64,000 nt of DNA. Origin: an uncultured Lachnospiraceae bacterium. GTDB lineage: Bacteria > Bacillota > Clostridia > Lachnospirales > Lachnospiraceae. The first letter of the stretch is position 1, and each line of letters starts with the position of its first letter. Both the position numbers and the translations under genes were made by a program. Under the pieces are notes generated by a model. That model did no database searches. It was not told where the DNA came from and was given only the letters and a program-made list of their open reading frames with translations. Below are positions 43,583 to 53,442 of the stretch, one piece after another. Location: positions 180,534 to 244,533 of the forward strand of contig CALWPC010000027.1 in the NCBI GenBank assembly GCA_944383325.1. Reading direction: 5' to 3'.

Positions 43583-44322
43583 TGCATTTTCATATTTTGA
43601 CGTTGTTTCCGGAAATGGTTTGTGATGGCCTGCATACGAGTGTTATCGGCCGCGCCGCGGATCAGGGGCTGCTGTCTATTCATGCGGTGAATATTCGGGA
43701 TTATACAGAAAATAAACATGGCAAAGTAGACGATTATCCTTACGGGGGAGGCGCAGGTATGCTTATGCAGGCGCAGCCGGTTTATGATGCATATAAAGCG
43801 GTAGCGGATAAGATTGATTCCGGTACGTCGAAAGTGCGTGTAATTTATCTCAGCCCGCAGGGGAAATTGTTTACACAGCAGATGGCGTCCGAGCTTGCCA
43901 AAGAGGAAAATCTGATTTTTTTATGCGGGCATTATGAGGGCATTGATGAGCGTGTCTTGGAGGAAATTGTCACAGATGAGGTTTCGATTGGCAATTATGT
44001 GCTGACGGGAGGCGAGCTTGCAGCTATGGTCATGATTGACGCGATTTCGCGTCTGGTGCCCGGCGTACTGGGGAATCAGGATTCTGGCGTTGCCGAGTCA
44101 TTGGAGGGATCGCTTCTGGAATATCCGCAGTACAGCCGACCGGAGTACTGGCATGGGAAACAGGTGCCAGCAGTGCTCATGTCCGGCCATCATGCCAATA
44201 TTGCCCGGTGGAGGCGCGAACAATCCATTGTCCGCACGGCGAAAAAAAGACCGGAGCTTCTGGAAAAGGCACAGTTATCCGAAGAAGAGCGGGCGCTTGC
44301 ACAGCGGGCCAGGATGGAATAA
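43582..44322 (+). CDS. trmD: tRNA (guanine-N1)-methyltransferase TrmD
   Basis: A 246-residue SPOUT methyltransferase that makes m1G37 in tRNA, preventing frameshifts. Motifs: [25 protein letters not shown], and [17 protein letters not shown] ([14 protein letters not shown]) trefoil knot sequence. Full length for the family. Confidence 0.96.
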   Translation: MHFHILTLFPEMVCDGLHTSVIGRAADQGLLSIHAVNIRDYTENKHGKVDDYPYGGGAGMLMQAQPVYDAYKAVADKIDSGTSKVRVIYLSPQGKLFTQQMASELAKEENLIFLCGHYEGIDERVLEEIVTDEVSIGNYVLTGGELAAMVMIDAISRLVPGVLGNQDSGVAESLEGSLLEYPQYSRPEYWHGKQVPAVLMSGHHANIARWRREQSIVRTAKKRPELLEKAQLSEEERALAQRARME

Positions 44323-44329
44323 AAAGTGC

Positions 44330-44358
44330 TTGCATTTGTAATATATTTATGATAAGAT
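44330..44358 (+). promoter_or_regulatory. Candidate promoter and leader of rplS
   Basis: TTGCAT (44330-44335), 17 bases, TAAGAT (44353-44358). The leader of about 70 bases contains AGGA/TCCT and ACGT inverted segments; Firmicutes L19 genes are known to carry an autoregulatory leader, but I cannot confirm the fold by eye. Confidence 0.45.
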
Positions 44359-44433
44359 ATGAAGCTGTGAGAAAAGGAGACGGTCCTCTGTTACGTATGT
44401 ATTAAGAACGTCAAAATCATAAGGAGGTCACAA

Positions 44434-44781
44434 ATGAACGAGATTATTAAAGCGATCGAAGCAGAGCAGATGAAAGAACATGTCTCTGAATTTCGTGTCG
44501 GCGATACCGTGAGAGTGTACGGTAAAGTAAAAGAGGGAAACAGAGAGAGAATCCAGGTTTTTGAGGGAACGGTGCTGAAAAAGCAGGGCGGAAGCAACCG
44601 TGCAACATTTACAGTCCGCAAGACATCCAATGGAGTCGGCGTTGAGAAGACGTGGCCGCTTCATTCTCCTAATGTAGAGAAAGTGGAAGTGGTTCGCCAC
44701 GGTAAAGTTCGCCGCGCTAAGTTGAATTATTTACGAGAGCGTGTCGGCAAGAGCGCAAAGGTAAAAGAGCTTGTAAAATAA
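44434..44781 (+). CDS. rplS: 50S ribosomal protein L19
   Basis: 115 residues with [19 protein letters not shown] and [16 protein letters not shown], standard for L19. AAGGAGG precedes the ATG. Own promoter upstream and a strong terminator downstream. Confidence 0.97.
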   Translation: MNEIIKAIEAEQMKEHVSEFRVGDTVRVYGKVKEGNRERIQVFEGTVLKKQGGSNRATFTVRKTSNGVGVEKTWPLHSPNVEKVEVVRHGKVRRAKLNYLRERVGKSAKVKELVK

Positions 44782-44795
44782 TACAAATTTTAAAA

Positions 44796-44837
44796 GGCAT
44801 ACCGTGCATATGCGCATTGCTCGGTATGCCTTTTTTA
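44796..44837 (+). terminator. Terminator after rplS
   Basis: Perfect nine-base stem GGCATACCG/CGGTATGCC, 17-base loop, six T residues. Confidence 0.9.
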
Positions 44838-44892
44838 TTCAATAGGAGAGTTTGATGAACTTTCATATTGATTACAGGGAGGAAGACAGAAC

Positions 44893-45798
44893 ATGCCGTA
44901 TCAATGGTATCCCGGTCATATGACCAAGGCGAAGAGAATGATGCAGGAGCAGATGAAATTGATTGACCTGGTGATTGAATTGGTCGACGCCAGAGTGCCG
45001 ATGAGCTCGAAAAATCCCGATATTGATCAGCTTGCTCAGAACAAATCGCGTCTAATTCTGATGAATAAGGCAGATCTTGCCGATCCGGTGCAGAGCGACC
45101 GGTGGATTGCGTATTTTCGGGAGCGGGGAATTGCCGCCCTGACTCTCGATTCCAGGAATAATAAAGGAATGCAGGCCATTCATCAGACGATACAGGAGGT
45201 CTGCCGTGAAAAGACGGAGCGTGACCGAAAAAGGGGGATTTTAAATCGCCCGATCCGGGCTATGGTTGCAGGGATTCCGAATGTCGGAAAATCGACGTTT
45301 ATTAACAGTTTTGCGGGAAGAGCGTGCACGAAAACCGGAAACAAACCGGGAGTGACAAAAGGAAAGCAGTGGATTCGGCTCAATAAAAATGTCGAGCTTC
45401 TGGATACGCCGGGGATTCTCTGGCCGAAGTTTGATGATCAGGCAGTCGGTGAACGGCTAGCTTTTATCGGCTCGCTCAACGATGAGATTGTCAATCGGGA
45501 AGAGCTTGCGCTGAATTTACTGTCATTTCTTCACAGAGCATATGCCGGTATGGTGGAGAAATATTATAGCCTGGAGGCGGCAGAGCCGGGAGACTGCTTT
45601 GATGCCGTTAACATGCTTTCTCAGATCGCCCAGACCAGGGGTTGTTTGCTGCCCGGTCATACGTTGGATTTGTTTAAAGCATCGTGTCTGTTGTTAGACG
45701 ATTTCCGGTCAGGTAAGCTTGGCCGGATTACCCTGGAATTTGCCCCGCAGTCCGAACAACATCTGGAAGCGGACGGCGTGACGGAGGAAAGCATATAA
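44893..45798 (+). CDS. rbgA: Ribosome biogenesis GTPase RbgA (YlqF)
   Basis: A 301-residue circularly permuted GTPase needed for late 50S assembly. Motif order is G4 (NKAD, about 59-62), G1 (GIPNVGKST), G3 (DTPG), which defines the permuted class; the N-terminus PYQWYPGHMTKA is the RbgA signature. The C-terminal RNA-binding part follows. It begins behind AGGGAGGA and overlaps rnhB by one base. Confidence 0.95.
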   Translation: MPYQWYPGHMTKAKRMMQEQMKLIDLVIELVDARVPMSSKNPDIDQLAQNKSRLILMNKADLADPVQSDRWIAYFRERGIAALTLDSRNNKGMQAIHQTIQEVCREKTERDRKRGILNRPIRAMVAGIPNVGKSTFINSFAGRACTKTGNKPGVTKGKQWIRLNKNVELLDTPGILWPKFDDQAVGERLAFIGSLNDEIVNREELALNLLSFLHRAYAGMVEKYYSLEAAEPGDCFDAVNMLSQIAQTRGCLLPGHTLDLFKASCLLLDDFRSGKLGRITLEFAPQSEQHLEADGVTEESI

Positions 45799-46562
45799 TG
45801 GAGACGATTCAGCAAATCAGAACAAAATTGCAGGATGTGACGCAGGAGGATTTCGAGCGTTTGGCCAGTTGTTATGAGAGCGATTCCCGCGCCGGAGTAC
45901 AGCGTCTTTTGCAGTCGGCCAGAAGAAAACGACAGGCCTACGAGTCGGAATTAAAGCGGACGGAGCAAATGAGCGCTTATGAGCGGCAGTATGCGGATGA
46001 ACCATTTATTTGCGGTATTGACGAAGCGGGACGGGGACCGCTGGCCGGTCCGGTGGTGGCCGGCGCAGTCATTTTGCCGCAAAATCACGGCATTTTGTAC
46101 TTGAATGACTCTAAACAACTGTCTGCAAAAAAGAGGGAAGAGTTGTACGACATCATTATGGAACGCGCGGTGGCAGTCGGAGTTGGCGTTTCCTCCAGTG
46201 AGCGTATTGATGAAATTAATATTTTGCAGGCGACCTATGAGGCAATGCGTGAGGCGGTAGGACAGCTGACCGTCCGGCCGACGCTTTTACTCAATGATGC
46301 GGTGACGATTCCTGATTTGAGTATCAGGCAGATTCCGATCATACATGGCGATGCAAAAAGTGTTTCCATTGCTGCGGCGAGTATCGTGGCAAAGGTGACC
46401 AGAGATCGTTTGATGGAAACATATGAGAGTTGCTATCCGGGTTATGAATTTGCCAGAAATAAAGGATATGGAACTGCGCAGCACATCGATGCTCTGCGGG
46501 CAAAAGGTCCGTCGCCGATCCACCGAAGAAGTTTTATTGGACATTTTATATCATTCAATTAG
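45798..46562 (+). CDS. rnhB: Ribonuclease HII
   Basis: A 254-residue RNase HII that removes single ribonucleotides and RNA primers from DNA. The catalytic motif is GIDEAGRGPLAGPVV, with DSKQLS, VTRDRLM and the YGTAQHIDAL motif. The first 70 residues are an extra helical region common in Firmicutes RnhB. Its ATG shares a base with the rbgA stop. RNase HI is encoded at the other end of the window. Confidence 0.96.
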   Translation: METIQQIRTKLQDVTQEDFERLASCYESDSRAGVQRLLQSARRKRQAYESELKRTEQMSAYERQYADEPFICGIDEAGRGPLAGPVVAGAVILPQNHGILYLNDSKQLSAKKREELYDIIMERAVAVGVGVSSSERIDEINILQATYEAMREAVGQLTVRPTLLLNDAVTIPDLSIRQIPIIHGDAKSVSIAAASIVAKVTRDRLMETYESCYPGYEFARNKGYGTAQHIDALRAKGPSPIHRRSFIGHFISFN

Positions 46563-46575
46563 GACAGGAAGTAGA

Positions 46576-46941
46576 TTGCAGAACAATTCATATCAATTAG
46601 GTTTCGAATACGAACAGCGGGCGGCGGATTATCTGATAAACAACGGCTATCAGATTCTGGATCGGAATTTCCGATCACATAAAGGAGAAATTGATTTAAT
46701 TGCACTAGATCCGAATCGCTGTCTGGTATTTGTCGAGGTGAAATATCGAAGGAACAACCGTTTTGGTTCGCCGGGAGAGGCTGTAGATGCCAGAAAACAG
46801 CTGCGGATTTGTCAGACTGCCGTGCGTTACTTGAAAGGGAGGCCTTCCGCTTTCAGAGGTCAGTGCCGGTTTGATGTTATTGAATTTTGCGGTAATGATC
46901 TGCATCATATTAAACATGCCTTTGAATATCGCGGATGTTAA
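46576..46941 (+). CDS. yraN: UPF0102 (YraN) family protein
   Basis: A 121-residue protein with the restriction-endonuclease-like core of the YraN family: NFRSHKGEIDLIA and LVFVEVKYRR (the D...ExK pattern). Function is unproven but nuclease-like chemistry is suggested by those residues. The start is probably TTG 46576 with AGGAAG upstream, which lies 13 bases after the rnhB stop; the frame continues further upstream inside rnhB without family similarity. Confidence 0.88.
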   Translation: MQNNSYQLGFEYEQRAADYLINNGYQILDRNFRSHKGEIDLIALDPNRCLVFVEVKYRRNNRFGSPGEAVDARKQLRICQTAVRYLKGRPSAFRGQCRFDVIEFCGNDLHHIKHAFEYRGC

Positions 46942-46968
46942 TCGTGCAGAACGATGGAGGGGATGAAA

Positions 46969-47832
46969 ATGCGCCATTGGAATCGTAAAGGTATGCAACC
47001 GATTTTAACAGAATTTGAATATGACGGAGTAGTGATGCTGAAATTTCCGCTCCTGGAACAGACGGGAATGATTGTTCAGGGCTTCTCAACGCGGATAGGC
47101 GGCGTCAGCGGCGGAGATTGCGCGACAATGAATTTCAGCTATGCGCAGGGAGATGAACCGGAAAATGTAAAAGAAAATATACGTCGTTTTGTCACAGCGA
47201 TGGGGTGTTGTCCGGAGCAAACGGTGATGTCGCAGCAGACACATACAGTCAATGTACGTGTTGTTACCGAGAAAGATGCGGGAAAAGGGTATCTACGAGA
47301 ACGGGATTACACAGACGTGGACGGACTGATAACGAATGTTCCGGGGCTAGTGCTGCTGACTACCTATGCGGACTGTGTGCCATTGTATTTTGTAGATCCG
47401 GTTCACCGTGCGATCGGACTGTCTCATTCGGGGTGGCGGGGAACGGTAGCCCAAATGGCTGTTCATACACTGCATGCGATGCACAGAGAATATGGAACGG
47501 TTCCGGAGGATGTCTATGCTGCCATTGGACCGTCGATTTGTCAGGATTGTTATGAGGTCAGCGAAGACGTAGCGCAGCAGGTGCGATCAGCATTCCCAAG
47601 CGCTTCCTGGCCGATGCTGTTGTCGAAGCACGGCGATGGCGACGGCCGCTACCAACTCAATCTTTGGAATGCAAACAGAGATCTTCTGATCAGGGCAGGG
47701 GTATCCCCCAAACGAATTGAGGTAACAGACATTTGTACCTGCTGCAACGCCGACAAACTGCACTCCCATCGAAGAACAGGCGGAAAGCGTGGCGCGTTGG
47801 CGGCTTTTTTGTGCATTAAGGAGCAAAAGTGA
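46969..47832 (+). CDS. pgeF: Purine nucleoside/peptidoglycan editing protein PgeF (YfiH/laccase-domain)
   Basis: A 287-residue member of the YfiH/COG1496 family. Metal-site motifs: QQTHTVNV (His), TTYADCVPLYF (Cys) and HSGWRGT (His). Members have been reported as purine nucleoside phosphorylase/deaminase enzymes (FAMIN/YlmD) and as a wall precursor editor in E. coli; the role here cannot be settled. GGAGGGG is eight bases before ATG 46969. Confidence 0.85.
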   Translation: MRHWNRKGMQPILTEFEYDGVVMLKFPLLEQTGMIVQGFSTRIGGVSGGDCATMNFSYAQGDEPENVKENIRRFVTAMGCCPEQTVMSQQTHTVNVRVVTEKDAGKGYLRERDYTDVDGLITNVPGLVLLTTYADCVPLYFVDPVHRAIGLSHSGWRGTVAQMAVHTLHAMHREYGTVPEDVYAAIGPSICQDCYEVSEDVAQQVRSAFPSASWPMLLSKHGDGDGRYQLNLWNANRDLLIRAGVSPKRIEVTDICTCCNADKLHSHRRTGGKRGALAAFLCIKEQK

Positions 47833-49166
47833 TGGAGAAAAAGAACAATCAAAAACACCGTATTTCTGTAGTCGCCCCCGGAAGTATCGCGCAGGAAATG
47901 GGGATTGAAACCGGGGACTATCTCTTGGCGATTAATGACCAGGAGGTCAAAGATATATTTGATTTTTTATATCTCAGTGAAGATTCCTATCTTGAGGTAT
48001 TGATTGAAAAATCCGACGGCAATACGTGGCTTTTGGAAATTGATAAAGATGAAGATGAACCGCTTGGAGTCACCTTTGAGAATCCGTTGATGGACGACTA
48101 TAAATCGTGTCAGAATCATTGTGTGTTTTGTTTTATTGACCAGATGCCGCCTGGAATGCGCGACACGCTGTATTTCAAAGATGATGATTCCCGCCTGTCG
48201 TTTATGCAGGGCAATTATGTAACGCTTACCAATATGAGCGATGAAGATATTGATCGAATTATCCGGTATCATCTGACGCCGATTAATATATCGGTTCATA
48301 CGACAAATCCACAGCTTCGTTGCCAGATGCTGCATAACCGTTTTGCAGGCAATATTCAGGAGCGGTTGAAGCGTTTGTATGATGCGCAGATTGAGATGAA
48401 TGCGCAGATTGTTTTGTGCAAAGGCTACAACGACGGAGAAGAGCTTGAGAGAACGATTCATGATTTGGCGGCGTATCTGCCCTATATGGGAAGTCTGTCG
48501 GTTGTTCCGGTTGGTCTCACCAAATTTCGCCAGGGTCTGACTCCTCTGGAACCGTTTTCAGAACAGGACGCCCGCGAGGTGCTGCAGATTATTCACAAAT
48601 GGCAGAATATTCTTTTAAAGGCGTACGACACACATTTTGTTCACGCTTCGGATGAATGGTACATTTTGGCCGGATTGCCGTTTCCCGAAGAGGACAGCTA
48701 CGACGGGTATCCGCAAATTGAAAACGGCGTTGGAATGATGACGTCCTTTTTGAATGAATTTGATTGTGCATTTGAGGCGGTGAAGGGGGACCTGGTGCAG
48801 AGGACGCTCTCGATGGCTACAGGCAAGCTCGCGTTTCCATATTTTAAGACGCTGTCCGAGCGCATTTCGGAAAAATTTCCAAATACGACTCTCTATGTGT
48901 ATGAAATTGAGAATGATTATTTTGGTCCGATGATTACGGTGGCGGGGCTGATTACTGGAACCGATCTGATGCGGCAGCTTCGGGACAAACCGCTTGGCGA
49001 CAAGCTCTGTCTGCCTTCGGTGATGCTGCGGGCAGAGGGGGATCGTTTTCTCGACGATATTACATGGAAGGAGTTGGAAAACGCTTTACAAGTTCCCATA
49101 GAAATTGTAAAATCAAGTGGAGAAGATTTTGTAAATGCAGTATTAAGCGGGGGTGAAAGAAAATGA
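47832..49166 (+). CDS. DUF512 radical SAM protein with PDZ domain
   Basis: A 444-residue protein with an N-terminal PDZ-like domain ([20 protein letters not shown]), a radical SAM core whose iron-sulfur ligands are Cys93, Cys97 and Cys100 (CQNHCVFC), and a C-terminal DUF512 domain. The family is conserved in Clostridia next to der and has no established reaction. It starts at ATG 47832, overlapping the pgeF stop, and its own stop overlaps der by four bases. Confidence 0.9.
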   Translation: MEKKNNQKHRISVVAPGSIAQEMGIETGDYLLAINDQEVKDIFDFLYLSEDSYLEVLIEKSDGNTWLLEIDKDEDEPLGVTFENPLMDDYKSCQNHCVFCFIDQMPPGMRDTLYFKDDDSRLSFMQGNYVTLTNMSDEDIDRIIRYHLTPINISVHTTNPQLRCQMLHNRFAGNIQERLKRLYDAQIEMNAQIVLCKGYNDGEELERTIHDLAAYLPYMGSLSVVPVGLTKFRQGLTPLEPFSEQDAREVLQIIHKWQNILLKAYDTHFVHASDEWYILAGLPFPEEDSYDGYPQIENGVGMMTSFLNEFDCAFEAVKGDLVQRTLSMATGKLAFPYFKTLSERISEKFPNTTLYVYEIENDYFGPMITVAGLITGTDLMRQLRDKPLGDKLCLPSVMLRAEGDRFLDDITWKELENALQVPIEIVKSSGEDFVNAVLSGGERK

Positions 49167-50488
49167 GCAAACCGATTGTGGCGATTGTCGGACGGCCGAA
49201 CGTCGGCAAGTCGACCCTGTTTAATGTATTGGCGGGCGAGCAGATTTCGATTGTCAAAGATACGCCGGGAGTAACGCGCGACCGCATTTATACGGACGTC
49301 AACTGGCTCAATTTGTCATTTACATTAATTGATACCGGCGGAATTGAGCCGGAAAGTGACGATGTCATTTTATCCCAGATGCGGGAACAGGCAGAGATTG
49401 CGATTGAGACCGCGGATGTGATTATTTTTCTGACTGATGTCCGGCAGGGCTTGGTGGACGCGGACGCGAAGGTGGCGGACATGCTCCGCCGGTCGAAAAA
49501 ACCGGTTGTCCTTGTAGTGAATAAAGTAGACCATTTTCAGAAATATATGCCGGACGTCTATGAATTTTATCAGCTTGGTATCGGCGATCCGGTTCCGGTG
49601 TCAGCGGGCAGCCGTTTGGGGATCGGGGATATGCTCGAAATCGTCACGTCGTATTTTCCGAGCGCCCAGGAGGAGACGCAGACCGATGAACGGCCGAAAA
49701 TTGCCGTGGTGGGAAAACCGAACGTCGGCAAATCTTCCATTATTAATAAATTGCTCGGTGAAAACCGCGTCATTGTATCTAACATTGCAGGTACGACGCG
49801 AGACGCAATCGACACAGAAATTGTGTGGAACGGCAAGCCCTATGTGTTCATTGATACCGCCGGACTGAGAAGGAAAAGCCGGGTAAAGGAAGAGCTTGAG
49901 CGTTACAGTATTATACGCACCGTCACAGCGGTGGAGAGGGCGGATCTGGTTATTGTAGTGATTGATGCGACCGAGGGCGTGACCGAACAGGACGCAAAAA
50001 TTGCGGGAATTGCCCATGAGCGGGGTAAGGGAGTGATTATTGCAGTCAATAAATGGGACGCTGTTGAGAAAAATGACAAGACCATTTATGAGCATGAGAA
50101 GCGGATTCGCAATACGCTGTCGTATATGCCTTATGCAGAACTTTTGTTTGTCTCCGCAGAGACAGGACAGCGGCTTCCGAAACTGTTTGAAATGATTGAT
50201 GTCGTGCTTGAGTTTCATGCGCTGCGTATATCGACCGGCGTGCTCAATGAAATTGTTTCAGAGGCTGTCGCGCTTCAGCAGCCGCCGACGGACAAGGGCA
50301 AGCGGCTGAAAATTTATTATATTACACAGGTTGCTGTCAAGCCGCCGACATTTGTTATTTTTGTCAATGATCGGGAACTGATGCATTTTTCGTATACGAG
50401 ATATTTGGAAAATCGCATCCGCGAGACGTTCGGTTTTCGGGGGACGCCGCTGAAATTTATTATTCGGGAGCGAAAGGAAAAAGACTAA
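49163..50488 (+). CDS. der: Ribosome-associated GTPase Der (EngA)
   Basis: A 441-residue double GTPase for 50S assembly. Domain 1: [17 protein letters not shown]. Domain 2: [24 protein letters not shown]-terminal KH-like domain closes the protein. ATG overlaps the upstream stop; plsY starts two bases after the stop. Confidence 0.97.
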   Translation: MSKPIVAIVGRPNVGKSTLFNVLAGEQISIVKDTPGVTRDRIYTDVNWLNLSFTLIDTGGIEPESDDVILSQMREQAEIAIETADVIIFLTDVRQGLVDADAKVADMLRRSKKPVVLVVNKVDHFQKYMPDVYEFYQLGIGDPVPVSAGSRLGIGDMLEIVTSYFPSAQEETQTDERPKIAVVGKPNVGKSSIINKLLGENRVIVSNIAGTTRDAIDTEIVWNGKPYVFIDTAGLRRKSRVKEELERYSIIRTVTAVERADLVIVVIDATEGVTEQDAKIAGIAHERGKGVIIAVNKWDAVEKNDKTIYEHEKRIRNTLSYMPYAELLFVSAETGQRLPKLFEMIDVVLEFHALRISTGVLNEIVSEAVALQQPPTDKGKRLKIYYITQVAVKPPTFVIFVNDRELMHFSYTRYLENRIRETFGFRGTPLKFIIRERKEKD

Positions 50489-50489
50489 T

Positions 50490-51155
50490 ATGATAAGGTT
50501 ATGTTGTATTGCGATTGGCTATCTCTGCGGGTTGTTTCAGACAAGCTATATTATCGGACGGATGTACCATACAGATATAAGGGAACATGGCAGCGGGAAT
50601 GCCGGCACAACCAATGCGCTGCGGACGCTCGGGAAAAAAGCCGGTCTGCTGACGCTGCTTGGCGATCTCTGCAAACCAATGTTGGCCTATTTGATTATTT
50701 ACCTGCTTTTTCACGGCAGTTACCCTGATCTGTGGAAACTTTTGTGTATGTATGGCTGTGCGGGCGCTGTTCTTGGACATGTGTTCCCGTTTTATCTGGG
50801 CTTTAAAGGGGGAAAAGGCATTGCAAGTATTGCGGGGCTTGGCATTATTTTCGGAAATGTGCCGATTATCTTGTCGTGCATGTTGGTGTTTATCCTTGTA
50901 GTCGCAATTACACGCTACGTCTCACTTGGCTCGATTGTAATGATGCTCCTGTTTTTGATTGAGGTAGTTGTGTTCGGGCAGCTCGGGTGGTTTCCTGCGC
51001 TTTCCGGAACCTCTCTCTATGAATGGTATGGAATTGTCGCTGTGTTAGTGGCATTGACAATTTACAAGCACCGGGAAAATATCAAGAGGTTGTTTGCCGG
51101 TAATGAAAACAAACTGAGTTTTTCTAAGAATGGGGGAGAGTCATGTCAAAAGTAG
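50490..51155 (+). CDS. plsY: Glycerol-3-phosphate acyltransferase PlsY
   Basis: A 221-residue integral membrane enzyme that moves the acyl group from acyl-phosphate (made by PlsX) to glycerol-3-phosphate. Motifs: HGSGNAGTTNALR (motif 1), GHVFPFYLGFKGGKG (motif 2), and hydrophobic helices throughout. Its end overlaps gpsA, whose product makes glycerol-3-phosphate, so the pair supplies acceptor and transferase together. Confidence 0.95.
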   Translation: MIRLCCIAIGYLCGLFQTSYIIGRMYHTDIREHGSGNAGTTNALRTLGKKAGLLTLLGDLCKPMLAYLIIYLLFHGSYPDLWKLLCMYGCAGAVLGHVFPFYLGFKGGKGIASIAGLGIIFGNVPIILSCMLVFILVVAITRYVSLGSIVMMLLFLIEVVVFGQLGWFPALSGTSLYEWYGIVAVLVALTIYKHRENIKRLFAGNENKLSFSKNGGESCQK

Positions 51156-52153
51156 GAATTCTTGGCGCGGGAAGTTGGGGCACGGCCCTGGCGCATCTGC
51201 TTTACACAAACGGGCATCAGGTGACAGTCTGGTCGATTGACGAGCGGGAAATTGAGATGTTGAATACAGAGCATGAACACAGGGATAAGCTCCCGGGCGT
51301 TTCTCTGCCGGAAGAGATGAATTTTACCACAGATTTGCCGTCGGCGGTGAAAGAGAAAGAGCTTGTGATTTTAGCCGTTCCTTCCCCGTATATTCGTGAT
51401 ACGGCAAGAAAGGCGTCGGCGTTTGTTGCTCCGGGACAGATACTGGTCAATGTGGCCAAGGGGATTGAGGCTTCGAGTTTGATGACAATGACTCAGGTGA
51501 TTGAACAGGAGATACCTGCTGCCGATGTCGCCGTGCTGTCGGGACCGAGTCATGCGGAAGAAGTGGGAAGAGAACTTCCGACGACTGTTGTTGTCGGCGC
51601 GCGCACGGAACAGACGGCGGATTTTGTGCGCGATCATTTTATGAACGATGTGTTCCGTGTGTATACCAATCCGGATGTTCTCGGGATCGAAATCGGCGCA
51701 GCTCTGAAAAACGTGATTGCGCTTGCGGCGGGAATTGCGGACGGACTGGGCTGCGGAGACAACGCGAAAGCGGCGCTGATCACACGCGGGGTGACCGAGA
51801 TGACAAGGCTTGGCGTTGCAATCGGCGGGCGGAGCGAAACCTTTTTCGGACTGACGGGAATCGGGGATTTGATTGTTACCTGTGAAAGCCGTCACAGCCG
51901 AAACAGGCATGCGGGTATGCTGATTGGTCAGGGAAAGACTGCCGCCGAGGCTATGGATGAAGTAAAAATGGTTGTGGAAGGCGTCCATTCTGCGAAAGCG
52001 GCGAAGGCGCTCAGTGAAAAATATCAGGTGCCGATGCCTATAGTTGAACAGGTAAATGAGGTGCTATTTGAAAATAAAAAGGCAAAGGATGCACTGCGAG
52101 AGCTGATGCACCGCGATCGAAAGACAGAACATTCTGAGATTGCCTGGAAATAA
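51143..52153 (+). CDS. gpsA: Glycerol-3-phosphate dehydrogenase (NAD(P)+)
   Basis: A 336-residue reductase making sn-glycerol-3-phosphate from dihydroxyacetone phosphate. N-terminal dinucleotide fold GAGSWGTALAHLL, VAKGIE, SGPSHAEEV, and catalytic Lys region GIEIGAALKNVIALAAG. Overlaps plsY by 13 bases and ends in a strong terminator. Confidence 0.97.
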   Translation: MSKVGILGAGSWGTALAHLLYTNGHQVTVWSIDEREIEMLNTEHEHRDKLPGVSLPEEMNFTTDLPSAVKEKELVILAVPSPYIRDTARKASAFVAPGQILVNVAKGIEASSLMTMTQVIEQEIPAADVAVLSGPSHAEEVGRELPTTVVVGARTEQTADFVRDHFMNDVFRVYTNPDVLGIEIGAALKNVIALAAGIADGLGCGDNAKAALITRGVTEMTRLGVAIGGRSETFFGLTGIGDLIVTCESRHSRNRHAGMLIGQGKTAAEAMDEVKMVVEGVHSAKAAKALSEKYQVPMPIVEQVNEVLFENKKAKDALRELMHRDRKTEHSEIAWK

Positions 52154-52204
52154 AGAATAGAAAAAGAATGCGCTGTGCATGGATGATATGTTCGGCGCAG
52201 GCGA

Positions 52205-52233
52205 AGAATCCTGCTTTGCAGGATTCTTTTTTT
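52205..52233 (+). terminator. Terminator after gpsA
   Basis: Perfect ten-base stem AGAATCCTGC/GCAGGATTCT, TTT loop and seven T residues. Confidence 0.92.
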
Positions 52234-52282
52234 ACATTTGGCTCATAATAGACAGCAGAAGTGTCATAATACTCGTGTCAGT

Positions 52283-52299
52283 TTAACATAAACTTTACA
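52283..52299 (+). promoter_or_regulatory. PhoP box-like direct repeat
   Basis: TTAACA (52283-52288) and TTTACA (52294-52299), five bases between, an 11-bp period. This is the form of Gram-positive PhoP boxes (TT(A/C/T)ACA repeats). A TGTAAA at about 52354 may be a further site in reverse orientation. It stands upstream of pstS, whose operon includes phoP and phoR. Confidence 0.65.
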
Positions 52300-52310
52300 A
52301 AAGTGCGATA

Positions 52311-52337
52311 TTGCATTTGATTTTTTTGAGATATACT
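52311..52337 (+). promoter_or_regulatory. pst operon promoter
   Basis: TATACT (52332-52337) with TTGCAT (52311-52316) only 15 bases upstream, a poor -35 placement that suits dependence on an activator such as PhoP. Confidence 0.5.
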
Positions 52338-52401
52338 GCTTTTTGTAAAGAAAAATGAACCACGAAATGTTAAGAAATTGAAAAGCAAGGAGAAATCAGA
52401 G

Positions 52402-53331
52402 ATGAAGAAGAGAGTATTAGGAATGGTTATGGCTTCGATGTTGTTAATGAGTGCGTTTGTAGGGTGCGGAAGTGAATACGGTGATTCCTCGGAAACGAAG
52501 GCGCCTGGCACAACGTCCAAAACAGAGTCGGGTTCCGATTTTGATCTGTCGGCGGAGATCTCAGTCATTTCCAGAGAAGATGGATCAGGCACGCGCGGTG
52601 CGTTTACGGAGCTTCTTGGCATTGAAGAGGAAGATGAAAGCGGAGAGAAAGTAGACAGGACGATTACAACGGCTACAGTAACTAATAATACGTCGGTTAT
52701 GATGACGACAGTGGCAGGCGATAAAGCGGCCATCGGTTATATTTCGCTTGGATCGCTTGACGAATCGGTAAAAGCGCTTTCCATCGACGGGACAGAGGCG
52801 ACGGTTGAGAATATCAAGGCAGGCACGTATAAAATTTCCCGTCCGTTCAATATCGCGACGACCGGGCAGGAAAGCGATGCTGCAAAAGATTTTATCAGTT
52901 TTATTATGAGCGCGGACGGACAGGCAGTGATTGAGGAAAACGGTTATATTTCCGTGTCTGAGCAGGGCAGCTTTACAAGCTCCGGCGCTGAGGGCAAAGT
53001 GGTTGTTGCAGGTTCTTCTTCGGTATCACCGGTTATGGAGAAATTGATTGAGGCTTACAAGAAAGCCAACGATAAAGTAGAGGTAGAGCTTCAGACCAGT
53101 GATTCTACGACGGGTATGACATCTGCAATCGACGGCGTATGCGACATCGGCATGGCTTCCAGAGAGTTAAAGGACAGCGAAACACAAAAAGGCCTTGTTT
53201 CTAAAACGATTGCCATGGACGGAATTGCGGTAATTGTCAATAATGAGAATCCGACAGATGACATGACAAGCGAGCAGGTAAAAAATATTTACATCGGTGA
53301 TGCAACTACCTGGGAAGATGCAACCAAATAA
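52402..53331 (+). CDS. pstS: Phosphate-binding lipoprotein PstS, lobes in permuted order
   Basis: A 309-residue lipoprotein (Cys22 after AFVG) that should bind phosphate for the PstCAB transporter. The lobe order is unusual. Residues 53-182 match the C-terminal half of ordinary PstS (ISVISREDGSGTRGAF, AAIGYISL, ISRPFNI, SADGQAVIEENGY). Residues 198-309 match the N-terminal half (VVAGSSSVSPVMEKL, DIGMASREL, GIAVIVN, EQVKNIYIGD), ending where normal proteins pass into SRxxGSGT. Both phosphate-binding loops (GSSS at 204-207 and SGTR at 62-65) are kept, so it is a plausible functional circular permutation. GGAG precedes ATG 52402. Confidence 0.88.
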   Translation: MKKRVLGMVMASMLLMSAFVGCGSEYGDSSETKAPGTTSKTESGSDFDLSAEISVISREDGSGTRGAFTELLGIEEEDESGEKVDRTITTATVTNNTSVMMTTVAGDKAAIGYISLGSLDESVKALSIDGTEATVENIKAGTYKISRPFNIATTGQESDAAKDFISFIMSADGQAVIEENGYISVSEQGSFTSSGAEGKVVVAGSSSVSPVMEKLIEAYKKANDKVEVELQTSDSTTGMTSAIDGVCDIGMASRELKDSETQKGLVSKTIAMDGIAVIVNNENPTDDMTSEQVKNIYIGDATTWEDATK

Positions 53332-53360
53332 TAGAACTGTTCGAAACTAATGATGCCAGA

Positions 53361-53408
53361 GAGGGCTGCGAATCGATGAGCAGGATGTTCGTATTCGCAG
53401 CTCTTTTG
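53361..53408 (+). terminator. Hairpin between pstS and pstC, partial terminator
   Basis: Nine-base stem GCTGCGAAT/ATTCGCAGC, large loop, then CTCTTTTG. Its position after the binding-protein gene fits the usual higher expression of the first gene. Confidence 0.6.
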
Positions 53409-53442
53409 TCTATCCGGTCTATATAAGTAAAGGGTTGAACAT

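Noticed and set aside
44359..44433. Defined L19 leader RNA
   Set aside because: The position is right, but I could not fold a convincing structure by eye, so it is only mentioned with the promoter.
49601..50218. 205-codon minus-strand open frame opposite der
   Set aside because: Shadow of the second GTPase domain of der; no ribosome binding site or motifs.
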